Translations under genes and position numbers: made by a program
NCBI RefSeq assembly: GCF_013179805.1
Contig: NZ_SRRZ01000200.1
Span: 1 to 7,819 of the forward strand
DNA: 7,819 nucleotides
From: Microcoleus asticus IPMA8
Lineage (GTDB): Bacteria > Cyanobacteriota > Cyanobacteriia > Cyanobacteriales > Microcoleaceae
Reading direction: 5' to 3'
Part shown: positions 1-6,101 of the stretch, one piece after another
Position numbering within the stretch: position 1 is the stretch's first letter
Layout of the letters: the number at the start of each line of letters is the position of its first letter
The notes under the pieces: model-generated
What the model saw: only the letters and a program-made list of their open reading frames with translations
What the model was told of the DNA's origin: nothing
The model's database searches: none

Positions 1-566
1 AAAGAGCTGACAAAATCGTTGGCAATATGCTGTTGCATTCGAGAGGACAAAGCGGTCATTGGGAAGCCACAGATATCAATAGTTTATTGGCCGAATATAT
101 CAATCTAGCCTATCACGGGATGCGAGCTAAAGAAACAGCTTTTAACATTACCATAGAAACTGACTATGACAATGACATTGGCCAAGTAGAGGTCGTGCCA
201 CAAGACATAGGTAGGGTTTTTCTTAACATTATTAGCAATGCTTGCTATGCAGCCCATAAAAAGCAACAAGAAATGGGGTCAGAATTTTCACCTATACTTG
301 ACGTGAAAACTCGAAATCTGGAAGGTCGGATTGAAATTCGCATTCGCGATAATGGCGCAGGTATAAAGCCAGAGGTACTCGATAAAATTTTCAATCCATT
401 TTTTACGACAAAGCCACCAGCAGAAGGTACGGGTCTAGGTCTTTCTATCAGTCAAGATGTTGTCGTCCAGCAACATCGCGGAGAACTAAAAGTCGAAACA
501 GAAGTAGGAAATTACACAGAGTTTATCATCACATTGCCGAAAAAAACAGCAGAAATCAAGGAGTAA
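1..566 (+). CDS. Histidine kinase, C-terminal part (5' end off window)
   Basis: The reading frame is open from the window edge (first full codon at 3) to TAA 564-566, so this is the 3' end of a longer gene. The visible part covers the end of the HisKA dimerisation region (RADKIVGNMLLHSRG) and a whole HATPase_c domain: N-box NIISNACYAA, G1 box DNGAG, F-box NPFFTTKP and G2 box GTGLGLSIS. All ATP-binding motifs are intact. It aligns without gaps to 3582-4147, the end of the permease-kinase gene; I count 18 base differences in 566, of which about 10 are silent and 5 residues change. The missing part is therefore probably also an APC-permease/PAS module, but this is inferred. The next gene start lies 5 nt after the stop, as in the intact copy. 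An internal ATG at 27 is not a likely start because homology continues upstream of it. Confidence 0.88.
   Translation, partial: RADKIVGNMLLHSRGQSGHWEATDINSLLAEYINLAYHGMRAKETAFNITIETDYDNDIGQVEVVPQDIGRVFLNIISNACYAAHKKQQEMGSEFSPILDVKTRNLEGRIEIRIRDNGAGIKPEVLDKIFNPFFTTKPPAEGTGLGLSISQDVVVQQHRGELKVETEVGNYTEFIITLPKKTAEIKE
558..563 (+). promoter_or_regulatory. Ribosome binding site AAGGAG of the broken response-regulator gene
   Basis: AAGGAG sits in the last codons of the upstream kinase, 8 nt before ATG 572. The intact copy has the same site with 7 nt spacing. The one-base difference is the length of an A run (8 A here, 7 there). The start signals survive although the gene they serve is destroyed. 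Confidence 0.6.
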
Positions 567-571
567 AAAAA

Positions 572-646
572 ATGAAAGTAATGGTTGTAGACGACGAGGA
601 AGGTATTCAGTTATTGTTCAAAAATTCGGATAAGAATCAGTGTTAA
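572..646 (+). pseudogene. Response regulator remnant (first ~18 codons only)
   Basis: ATG 572 opens with MKVMVVDDEE, the acidic-pocket start of a CheY-like receiver, nearly identical to the intact gene at 4152. After about 18 codons a 4-base deletion (TACT of the intact copy is missing near 618) shifts the frame. At about 626 the sequence switches to the end of a receiver-kinase gene. Translation stops at TAA 644-646 after 24 residues. The phospho-acceptor Asp, the conserved Ser/Thr and the Lys are all absent, so no functional receiver can be made. Confidence 0.85.
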
Positions 647-877
647 AGATCGTGGGCCGGGATGACGAGCGAGGTAAGAAAGCGACTGTTTAGTCCTTTC
701 TTTACAACTAAACCTGTGGGTGAAGGCACTGGCTGGGGATGCTCCATCAGCTATCAGATTGTGGTGGATAAGCACGGCGGAGATAGGAGGTGTTTATCGC
801 AGCCAGATCGGGGTACAGAATTTGCGATCGAGATTCCCACTAGGCAGAGCGATCGGGTAAAGATGAAAGCGAGTTAA
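628..877 (+). pseudogene. Receiver-histidine kinase remnant (end of ATPase domain, frameshifted)
   Basis: The segment aligns with 7243-7496, the last ~84 codons of the second receiver-kinase. The first part (RISVKD) is in another frame; one G is missing from a GGGG run near 661, and an in-frame ATG at 662 then leaves a 71-codon ORF to TAA 875-877. That ORF keeps the F-box SPFFTTKP and the VDKHGG region, but the G2 box reads GTGWGCSIS instead of GTGLGLSIS, LR of the intact copy is RR, and one Ala codon is deleted. The N-box, H-box and G1 box are missing or broken. A kinase is ruled out. A short translated peptide from 662 is possible, but I see no convincing Shine-Dalgarno sequence ahead of it. 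Confidence 0.85.
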
Positions 878-924
878 GGGGAGTTAAACAAAAAATCAGG
901 GTAAAGCCTGGTAAAATCTAGCTC

Positions 925-932
925 GCGATCGC
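925..932. repeat. HIP1 octamer GCGATCGC (left)
   Basis: This is a perfect highly-iterated palindrome 1, typical of many cyanobacterial genomes. It is conserved at the equivalent place in the right copy (7544-7551), inside a non-coding block. Confidence 0.9.
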
Positions 933-1088
933 ATTTTTCCAATTTCTTTGTAATACCGGAAGTCCCTAAACACCCAACGACTTAGCAGAAGCCCTTAAGG
1001 GCATAGCTAAAATAACGCGAAATTAGCAAAAGCCAGAAGTCAGAAATAAAATGTAATATTAAAGATGGATTGAGATAGATTTTCATGG

Positions 1089-1117
1089 TTGACTGGGAAA
1101 GGCAGCTTTGCCAAAAT
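1089..1117 (+). promoter_or_regulatory. Candidate promoter for the permease-kinase gene
   Basis: TTGACT (1089-1094, five of six to TTGACA) is followed after 17 nt by CAAAAT (1112-1117, four of six to TATAAT). This would give a leader of roughly 95 nt before ATG 1217. It lies in the only unique sequence between the broken and the intact cassette. The match is moderate and other AT-rich hexamers (TAATAT at 1054) are nearby, so this is only a candidate. Confidence 0.3.
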
Positions 1118-1216
1118 TTAAGAGTAGCAAAAATACTTAACAAAAAAAAGTAGAACTCTCTAAAGCTGAATATCGGGGTAGCGATTGCAACATCTAAAAA
1201 ATAATAGGTAAAATTG

Positions 1217-4147
1217 ATGGCGATAGGCATCCGACACCAGCCGGAAAACGGCTACCACTCAGAACCAACTCAGGGTTCCCCAAGAGAAAATCTTAATAGC
1301 CGATCGCTCATGCGCCTGCCTCGAAGCTTGAGTGCGGTGGAAACATCGGGCTTTGGACTCACCGGTCACGCCAATTGGTTTACTATCGCCACAGCCATCC
1401 AAGCAGCGATCGGGCCGAGCGCCATCTTCGTTTGGTTGCCCGGTATCATCATGGGTATGATGCTCAACCTACAGGTAAAACGCATCGGTGAGTATTTCCC
1501 AGACATGGCTGGGGGAACGCCCAACTATACCGCCCGACTGCTGAAAAATTATCCGGGTCTGGGAAGCTATGCAGCGATCGGATACTTTTTAAGCTGGGTA
1601 GCAACACTGCCAATTTCTGCGATCGTACTGACGCAGCTAATCAAAGTCAACCTCAATAGTTTAGGTTTTAGCTGTCCTGAAACTTTACTAAATATTACCT
1701 TCACGCTCCTACCCTTCATTTTGACCTTCAGCGGCACTCGCGCCTTAAGTATTCTGCACGCCTTTTTTGTATTGCCGACAGTCGGTGTATTATCCGTTTT
1801 TTCCATTTATGGTCTATTATGGTTAGCTATTTCCCCAAACAGTCCCGGATTTTTCCCCGCAACTTGGCCGTCATTCACCTTTATTGACTGGGCTAAGTGG
1901 TTTTACTTTGGTACATACATCTTCTACTGCTGTGACTCCGCCGCCAGTTTCGTAGCGGATAGCCGCCACCCTACTAAAACCTTGCAGTTTCTCAAAATTT
2001 CCGCACTGGGGATGCTGCCTGTGATTTTAGGAGGCGCTTGGGTACTGATGCGCTTGGCCACTGCTCCTGGTCTGAAAGATGACGTATTCTTGAATTTATT
2101 AGCTGCCTGTCAGGTATTGTGGGGGCCCTGGGTTCCCTCCCTCGTCACGTTTCTGGTGGTCGCTAGCTGTCTTCTGAGTTGCGCGACCATAGTTTCCAAC
2201 TGCCCCCGGATGTTGTACCAACTTGCCGTCGATGGACATATTTCGCCAACATTCGCAGTTGTATCCCGACGCGGTGTATTTGGATTTGGGCTTGTCTTAG
2301 TTTTGGTTCTGAGTTTAATCTGTCTAGCTTGGGGAAATGTCCCTCGGCTTGTGGCGATTACTAATGTTGGCTTGGTTGTGTGCCTGACACTATTCCATCT
2401 ATCACTGTGGCTGCGGCGGGGTAGTCCAGAAGTTCGGTGGCCTTGGTGGTCGCTGGCCTTCTTCATAATAGATGCGGTGGTGCTGGTAGTCGGAGGCTTG
2501 GCTTGGGGCTGGCAAGACTTTATCATTGGGTTGTGTTTTCCCCTTGCCGTTTTGGCAGTAGATGCAGGGATAAGTCGCATTGCCTTTGCCCCCTTTCATC
2601 CGTCGTGGTGGATTCGGCTTTACCGCAACAGAAGCCAGAGCAAAATGCCAGATTTTGTGGCATTTCAGGTTGTAATTTTGATCTTGCTGATTGTCAGCGC
2701 CGTCGCTGTCGGCTGGATTTTTGGCATCAAATTATATGCTAACTCTAGTGTTGGATTGAATCTATTAGTAGTGCTGGTTTTATTAGTTGCTTTCGTTGGG
2801 GTGGCCGTTGCCTGCTGGACGAGTTTACCCCAAGTCGTCTCAATGGACGAGGCACGAGAGGGAGCAGAACAGCTATTTACCATTGCCCTAGATGCGATCG
2901 TAGTGCTGGATGAAAAAGGTGTAATTCGCCAGACTAATCCTGCTGCTGAAAGCGTCTTCGGAATCAATTCTACTAGGCTAATTGGATCTCACCTGAACAA
3001 ATTATTACCCGGATTAGAGACTCAGCCAGAAGACTGGCTCAGTCGCAGCGAACAAACTCTCAAGTTGTCCAATGGAGACTCGCGTATTCTGGAAGTTTCC
3101 ATCTCAGACCGATTCTCTCAAGATGCTTCCCTTTCCAATCAGGATCTGCAAGAATATGTGGCGATCGTCCGCGATATCACCGATCGCAAGCAAGCCCAAG
3201 AAGCACTGCAAAAAGCTAATGAGGAACTAGAAATCAAAGTTGAGGAGCGTACCTCTGAACTCACCCACACTGTAGAGCAATTGCAGAATGAAATTCAAGA
3301 GCGCCAGCGGATCGAAGCAAATCTCAGAGCTATGCAAAATCAGATTGTTGTCCAAGAAAAACTAGCTTCTCTGGGCAGTTTAACAGCCGGAATTGCCCAC
3401 GAAATCAGAAATCCCTTAAATTTTGTCAACAATTTCTCAGAACTTTCTGCTGAATTAACCGAAGAACTGTTTGAAGAATTAGAAAATCAAGGAGAACGGT
3501 TAGAGCCAGAAACCAATGAATACATTACCGAGCTGTTAACCGATCTCAAAGGAAATCTTAAAAAAATTCATCAACACGGTCAAAGAGCTGACAAAATCGT
3601 TGGCAATATGCTGTTGCATTCGAGAGGACAAAGCGGTCATTGGGAAGCCACAGATATCAATAGTTTATTGGCAGAATATATCAATCTAGCCTATCACGGG
3701 ATGCGAGCCAAGGAAGCTAATTTTAACATTACCATAGAAACTGACTATGACAATGACATTGGCCAAGTAAATGTCGTGCCACAAGACATAGCTAGGGTGT
3801 TTCTTAACATTATTAGCAATGCTTGCTATGCCGCTCATAAAAAGCAACAAGAAATAGGGTCAGAATTTTCACCTATACTTGACGTAAAAACTCGAAATCT
3901 GGAAGGTCGGATTGAAATCCGCATTCGCGATAATGGCGCAGGTATAAAGCCAGAGGTACTCGATAAAATTTTCAATCCATTTTTTACGACAAAGCCACCT
4001 GCAGAAGGTACGGGTCTAGGTCTTTCTATCAGTCAGGATGTTGTCGTCCAGCAACATCGCGGAGAACTAAAAGTCGAAACAGAAGTAGGAAATTACACAG
4101 AGTTTATCATCACATTGCCGAAAAAAACAGCAGAAATCAAGGAGTAA
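1217..4147 (+). CDS. APC-type permease fused to a PAS sensor histidine kinase
   Basis: A ~976-residue membrane protein. Residues ~45-455 form an APC-superfamily amino-acid/amine permease with about 12 hydrophobic segments; family marks are PDMAGGTPNYTARL after TM2 and CPRMLYQLAVDGHIS after TM8. Two more membrane segments follow (~480-507 and ~512-537), then a PAS domain (~545-658, ending DITDRKQA), a coiled coil (~660-712), HisKA with H-box GIAHEIRNPLNF (phospho-accepting His728) and HATPase_c with N-box Asn868, G1 DNGAG (~905-909) and G2 GTGLGLSIS (~931-939). All kinase motifs are intact. TTG 1214 directly precedes ATG 1217 and an in-frame stop lies at 1205-1207, so the start is fixed to within one codon; AGGT at 1206-1209 is a weak ribosome site. 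The next gene starts 4 nt later. Transporter-kinase fusion is known from CbrA, which uses an SSS/SLC5 transporter; here the transporter is of the APC type. Substrate, and whether it transports or only senses, cannot be read from the sequence. Confidence 0.9.
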   Translation: MAIGIRHQPENGYHSEPTQGSPRENLNSRSLMRLPRSLSAVETSGFGLTGHANWFTIATAIQAAIGPSAIFVWLPGIIMGMMLNLQVKRIGEYFPDMAGGTPNYTARLLKNYPGLGSYAAIGYFLSWVATLPISAIVLTQLIKVNLNSLGFSCPETLLNITFTLLPFILTFSGTRALSILHAFFVLPTVGVLSVFSIYGLLWLAISPNSPGFFPATWPSFTFIDWAKWFYFGTYIFYCCDSAASFVADSRHPTKTLQFLKISALGMLPVILGGAWVLMRLATAPGLKDDVFLNLLAACQVLWGPWVPSLVTFLVVASCLLSCATIVSNCPRMLYQLAVDGHISPTFAVVSRRGVFGFGLVLVLVLSLICLAWGNVPRLVAITNVGLVVCLTLFHLSLWLRRGSPEVRWPWWSLAFFIIDAVVLVVGGLAWGWQDFIIGLCFPLAVLAVDAGISRIAFAPFHPSWWIRLYRNRSQSKMPDFVAFQVVILILLIVSAVAVGWIFGIKLYANSSVGLNLLVVLVLLVAFVGVAVACWTSLPQVVSMDEAREGAEQLFTIALDAIVVLDEKGVIRQTNPAAESVFGINSTRLIGSHLNKLLPGLETQPEDWLSRSEQTLKLSNGDSRILEVSISDRFSQDASLSNQDLQEYVAIVRDITDRKQAQEALQKANEELEIKVEERTSELTHTVEQLQNEIQERQRIEANLRAMQNQIVVQEKLASLGSLTAGIAHEIRNPLNFVNNFSELSAELTEELFEELENQGERLEPETNEYITELLTDLKGNLKKIHQHGQRADKIVGNMLLHSRGQSGHWEATDINSLLAEYINLAYHGMRAKEANFNITIETDYDNDIGQVNVVPQDIARVFLNIISNACYAAHKKQQEIGSEFSPILDVKTRNLEGRIEIRIRDNGAGIKPEVLDKIFNPFFTTKPPAEGTGLGLSISQDVVVQQHRGELKVETEVGNYTEFIITLPKKTAEIKE

Positions 4148-4210
4148 AAAAATGAAAGTAATGGTTGTAGACGACGAGGAAGATATTCAGTCTTTGTTTA
4201 CTCAAAAATT
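3582..4210 (+). repeat. Direct repeat, right copy of block 1-626
   Basis: This covers the kinase ATPase end and the first ~20 codons of the response regulator, about 97% identical to the left copy over the kinase part. The 3.0 kb spacing between this block and the next matching block (7243-7615) is the sequence lost from the left copy. Confidence 0.9.
4139..4144 (+). promoter_or_regulatory. Ribosome binding site AAGGAG of the response-regulator gene
   Basis: AAGGAG overlaps the last codons of the permease-kinase and lies 7 nt before ATG 4152. This supports that start and suggests translational coupling of the two genes, hence production of sensor and regulator together. Confidence 0.75.
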
Positions 4211-4523
4211 TAGAAAAGAAATCAAAGCAGGGCTAATCCACTTTTATTTTGCCCTGTCAGCAGAGGCGGCACTGGACTACTTAGAAAATCATAAAGAAGC
4301 GTCGATTGTTTTGATTTTGTCCGATATTAATATGCCAGGAATGAATGGGATAGAACTGCTCAGAATTATCAAAGAAAAGTTTCCCGATCTAAAAGTTTTT
4401 ATGATTACCGCTTATGGAGATGAAAGAAATTACCAAACCGCAATCGCTTATGGAGCTGATGACTATATTACTAAACCTGTTAATTTTGAAAGCCTGAAAA
4501 ATAAAATAATCAATTTGGAGTAA
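4152..4523 (+). CDS. Single-domain (CheY-like) response regulator
   Basis: A 123-residue protein that is a receiver domain and nothing else. It shows the acidic pair Asp7-Asp8, phospho-acceptor Asp58 in LILSDINMPGMNG, Thr86 in MITAYGD, and Lys108 in DDYITKP, so all residues for phosphorylation are present. It ends right after the last helix, with no DNA-binding or enzymatic output. Its start is 4 nt from the stop of the permease-kinase, so that kinase is its most likely phospho-donor; it may act by protein contact or pass phosphate on in a relay. It resembles the receivers of the two downstream hybrid kinases (AYGD, GA-D-TKP). The start of this gene also exists at 572, where it is broken. Confidence 0.93.
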   Translation: MKVMVVDDEEDIQSLFTQKFRKEIKAGLIHFYFALSAEAALDYLENHKEASIVLILSDINMPGMNGIELLRIIKEKFPDLKVFMITAYGDERNYQTAIAYGADDYITKPVNFESLKNKIINLE

Positions 4524-4609
4524 ATTCACAATGAAACATAATTGGTAATTGCTACCTTCCCATCCTCTCCTTCTGCCTTCAGGGTTCTACTAGTAACAGA
4601 GAGACTAAT
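4524..4609 (+). other. Short spacer with cyanobacterial filler-like sequence
   Basis: An 86-nt gap between the response regulator and the first receiver-kinase. It contains AATTGGTAATTG (4540-4551) and CCTTCTGCCTTC (4569-4580), short units resembling the low-complexity repeats common between genes of filamentous cyanobacteria. No terminator hairpin with a T run and no good promoter are visible, so read-through from upstream is plausible. AGAGAG at 4598-4603 is a weak ribosome site for ATG 4610. Confidence 0.45.
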
Positions 4610-5947
4610 ATGTCAGCAAAAATACTGTTTGTAGATGACGAAAAAAATTTAGAATATCTAATTTCCCAGGTATTTAGAAAAAATATCCGCACGGAAGGAT
4701 GGCAGATTTTTTTTGCTAGTAATGGTGTAGAAGCGCTGGAAAAATTGAAAGAACACCCGGATCTGGATATAGTATTGACCGACCTTAATATGCCTGAAAT
4801 GGATGGCATGACTTTACTATCTAGACTTAATCAAATAGACCTACCTCTGAAAACAATAGTTATATCAGCCTATGGCGACATGGAAAATATCAGAAATGCC
4901 ATGAACTTAGGTGCCTTTGACTTTCTAACCAAGCCGATAGATTTGGAGGATTTAAAGATTACCATCAACAAAACGCTGCGTGATGTGCAACACTTAAAAG
5001 AAAACCAGCGCTTGCGGGAATCAGAAGCTCGCGCTAGAGAACAAGCTCAGGATTTACAACAAGGTCTGCAAGAGCTAAAAAAGACCCAAGCTCAACTAAT
5101 TCAGACCGCAAAAATGTCTTCTTTGGGTCAACTGGTTGCGGGAATTGCTCATGAAATTAACAACCCTGCTAGCTTTATCTATGGCAATATTAGCCACGTC
5201 AGTGATTATATCCACAACCTAACCCACCTGCTAAATCTATATCAGCAGCAGTACCACCCACCCACTTCTGAGATTGAAGCTGAAATCAAAGCCATAGATT
5301 TAGAATTTATGATAGCAGATTTATCTCAAATTCTGGCTTCGATGAAATGTGGTGTTAACCGCATTCAGAAGATTGTTTTGTCTTTGCGTAACTTCTCAAG
5401 GCTGGATGAAGCTAACATAAAGTCTGTTGATATTCATGAAGGGATTAAAAGCAGCCTGCTGATTTTGGATAACCGACTTCAAACAACGAAAGTGCGTCCT
5501 GAGATTCAAGTGTTTGAGGAGTACAGCCATCTGCCTTTAGTGGAATGCTATGCGGGAGAACTAAATCAGGTGTTTATTAACATTCTTTCTAATGCGATTG
5601 ATGCTTTGAATGAGTACAATAAACAACGGTCACTAGATCAGATCTCGGATCTCCAGAGTGCCATTACTATTCGCACTGTTCTGCTAGAGAAAAATTCCCG
5701 TGTCGTCATTCAAATTCGGGACAATGGGCTGGGAATGACCGCAGACGTGAAAGACCGTATTTATGAACCTTTTTTTACTACTAAGCCTTTAGGTCAAGGT
5801 ACTGGTTTGGGTCTCTATATCAGCTACCAAATTATAGTGGAAAAGCATGGGGGCACATTGAAGTGTGTTTCAGAGGTGGGGGAAGGAGCGGAGTTCTGGA
5901 TTGAACTTCCAATCACACAAACTAAGGCTGAACTCGACTTGAGCTAA
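4610..5947 (+). CDS. Receiver-first hybrid histidine kinase (REC-HisKA-HATPase), first copy
   Basis: A 445-residue soluble protein with no membrane segment. An N-terminal receiver (1-~125) has Asp9-Asp10, phospho-acceptor Asp58 (IVLTDLNMPEMDG), Ser86 and Lys108. A coiled coil (~125-165) leads to HisKA with H-box GIAHEINNPASFIYGN (His181) and LRNFSRLDEA, then HATPase_c with N-box Asn328, G1 DNGLG (371-375), F-box EPFFTTKP and G2 GTGLGLYIS (397-405). All catalytic motifs are intact. With the receiver ahead of the kinase, phosphorylation by another kinase probably controls this one. There is no sensory or output domain. It is the tandem paralogue of the next gene: about three quarters identical in the receiver and roughly 60% in the kinase by eye. 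ATG 4610 is chosen because the receiver begins directly after it (MSAKILFVDDE); its ribosome site is weak. Confidence 0.93.
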   Translation: MSAKILFVDDEKNLEYLISQVFRKNIRTEGWQIFFASNGVEALEKLKEHPDLDIVLTDLNMPEMDGMTLLSRLNQIDLPLKTIVISAYGDMENIRNAMNLGAFDFLTKPIDLEDLKITINKTLRDVQHLKENQRLRESEARAREQAQDLQQGLQELKKTQAQLIQTAKMSSLGQLVAGIAHEINNPASFIYGNISHVSDYIHNLTHLLNLYQQQYHPPTSEIEAEIKAIDLEFMIADLSQILASMKCGVNRIQKIVLSLRNFSRLDEANIKSVDIHEGIKSSLLILDNRLQTTKVRPEIQVFEEYSHLPLVECYAGELNQVFINILSNAIDALNEYNKQRSLDQISDLQSAITIRTVLLEKNSRVVIQIRDNGLGMTADVKDRIYEPFFTTKPLGQGTGLGLYISYQIIVEKHGGTLKCVSEVGEGAEFWIELPITQTKAELDLS

Positions 5948-6014
5948 TCAATCGCCCTCTACCAAACTCAGGCCTATTACAGCCGTTAGGTTTGCCATTG
6001 TAGAAATCAGCCTT

Positions 6015-6044
6015 TTCATGACTCTTGCAATAATAATATATAAT
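6015..6044 (+). promoter_or_regulatory. Candidate promoter for the second receiver-kinase
   Basis: A perfect TATAAT lies at 6039-6044, with a poor -35 match TTCATG at 6015-6020 (18 nt spacing). It would give a leader of about 50 nt. The surrounding sequence is so AT-rich that a chance TATAAT is quite possible. Confidence 0.35.
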
Positions 6045-6089
6045 AGAACTTAAAGTATATAAATATTACTCGGATAAGTTAATCAATGC

Positions 6090-6095
6090 AAGGGG
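6090..6095 (+). promoter_or_regulatory. Ribosome binding site AAGGGG
   Basis: AAGGGG lies 6 nt before ATG 6102. It decides the start: the paralogue's first Met aligns with a TTG at 6132 that has no such site, so this protein carries an N-terminal extension of about 10 residues (MSHPTEKYRK). Confidence 0.65.
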
Positions 6096-6101
6096 CAAAA
6101 A

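Larger units (their letters stand above)
1..995 (+). repeat. Left copy of a duplicated signalling cassette, internally deleted
   Basis: Bases 1-626 match 3582-4210 and bases 628-995 match 7243-7615, in the same order and orientation. The two matching blocks are adjacent here but about 3.0 kb apart in the intact copy. The simplest reading is a tandem duplication of the cassette followed by one internal deletion in this copy. The true left end of the repeat is outside the window. The right end is sharp: similarity stops after GCCCT at 991-995. Confidence 0.85.
878..1216 (+). other. Intergenic region: duplicated 3' block plus leader of the permease-kinase gene
   Basis: Bases 878-995 continue the duplicated block and match 7497-7615, including a HIP1 octamer and a short CAGG/CCTG hairpin. 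From 996 to 1216 the sequence is unique in the window and AT-rich, with stops in every frame. It holds a cyanobacterial filler-like stretch (AGCCAGAAGTCAGAA at 1031-1045), a possible promoter at 1089-1117 and a small inverted repeat GGCA-GCTT-TGCC at about 1101-1112. I see no gene here; the open minus-strand frame over 982-1230 is only the antisense of this leader and has no family features. Confidence 0.6.
5948..6101 (+). other. Spacer between the two receiver-kinases
   Basis: A 154-nt non-coding gap whose second half is very AT-rich. It contains a perfect TATAAT and the ribosome site of the next gene, so the second receiver-kinase may have its own promoter as well as read-through. No clear intrinsic terminator is visible: an imperfect GGC/GCC pairing near 5972-5985 lacks a T run. 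Confidence 0.45.

Noticed and set aside
27..566. A separate small kinase gene starting at ATG 27
   Set aside because: The frame and the homology to the intact kinase continue upstream to the window edge. An ATPase domain lacking the H-box would be an artefact of the window boundary.
897..910. CAGG-GTAAAG-CCTG hairpin as an intrinsic terminator (also at 7516-7529)
   Set aside because: The stem is only 4 bp and no T run follows. Its conservation is explained by the duplication.
1124..1136. NtcA-like site GTA...TAC upstream of the permease-kinase
   Set aside because: The spacing between the half-sites is 7 nt, whereas NtcA sites need 8. It would have been attractive for an amino-acid sensor, but it does not fit.
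2110..2580. Long minus-strand open frame (156 codons) inside the permease-kinase gene, with others at 1567-1806, 2402-2599 and 2665-2967
   Set aside because: They are antisense shadows of the membrane segments. They have low-complexity composition (Thr/Arg/Pro-rich), no family motifs and no ribosome sites, and they lie within a gene whose motifs are clear.
6055..6069. NtcA-like site GTA...TAC upstream of the second receiver-kinase
   Set aside because: The spacing is 9 nt instead of 8, and it lies in very AT-rich sequence downstream of the TATAAT.
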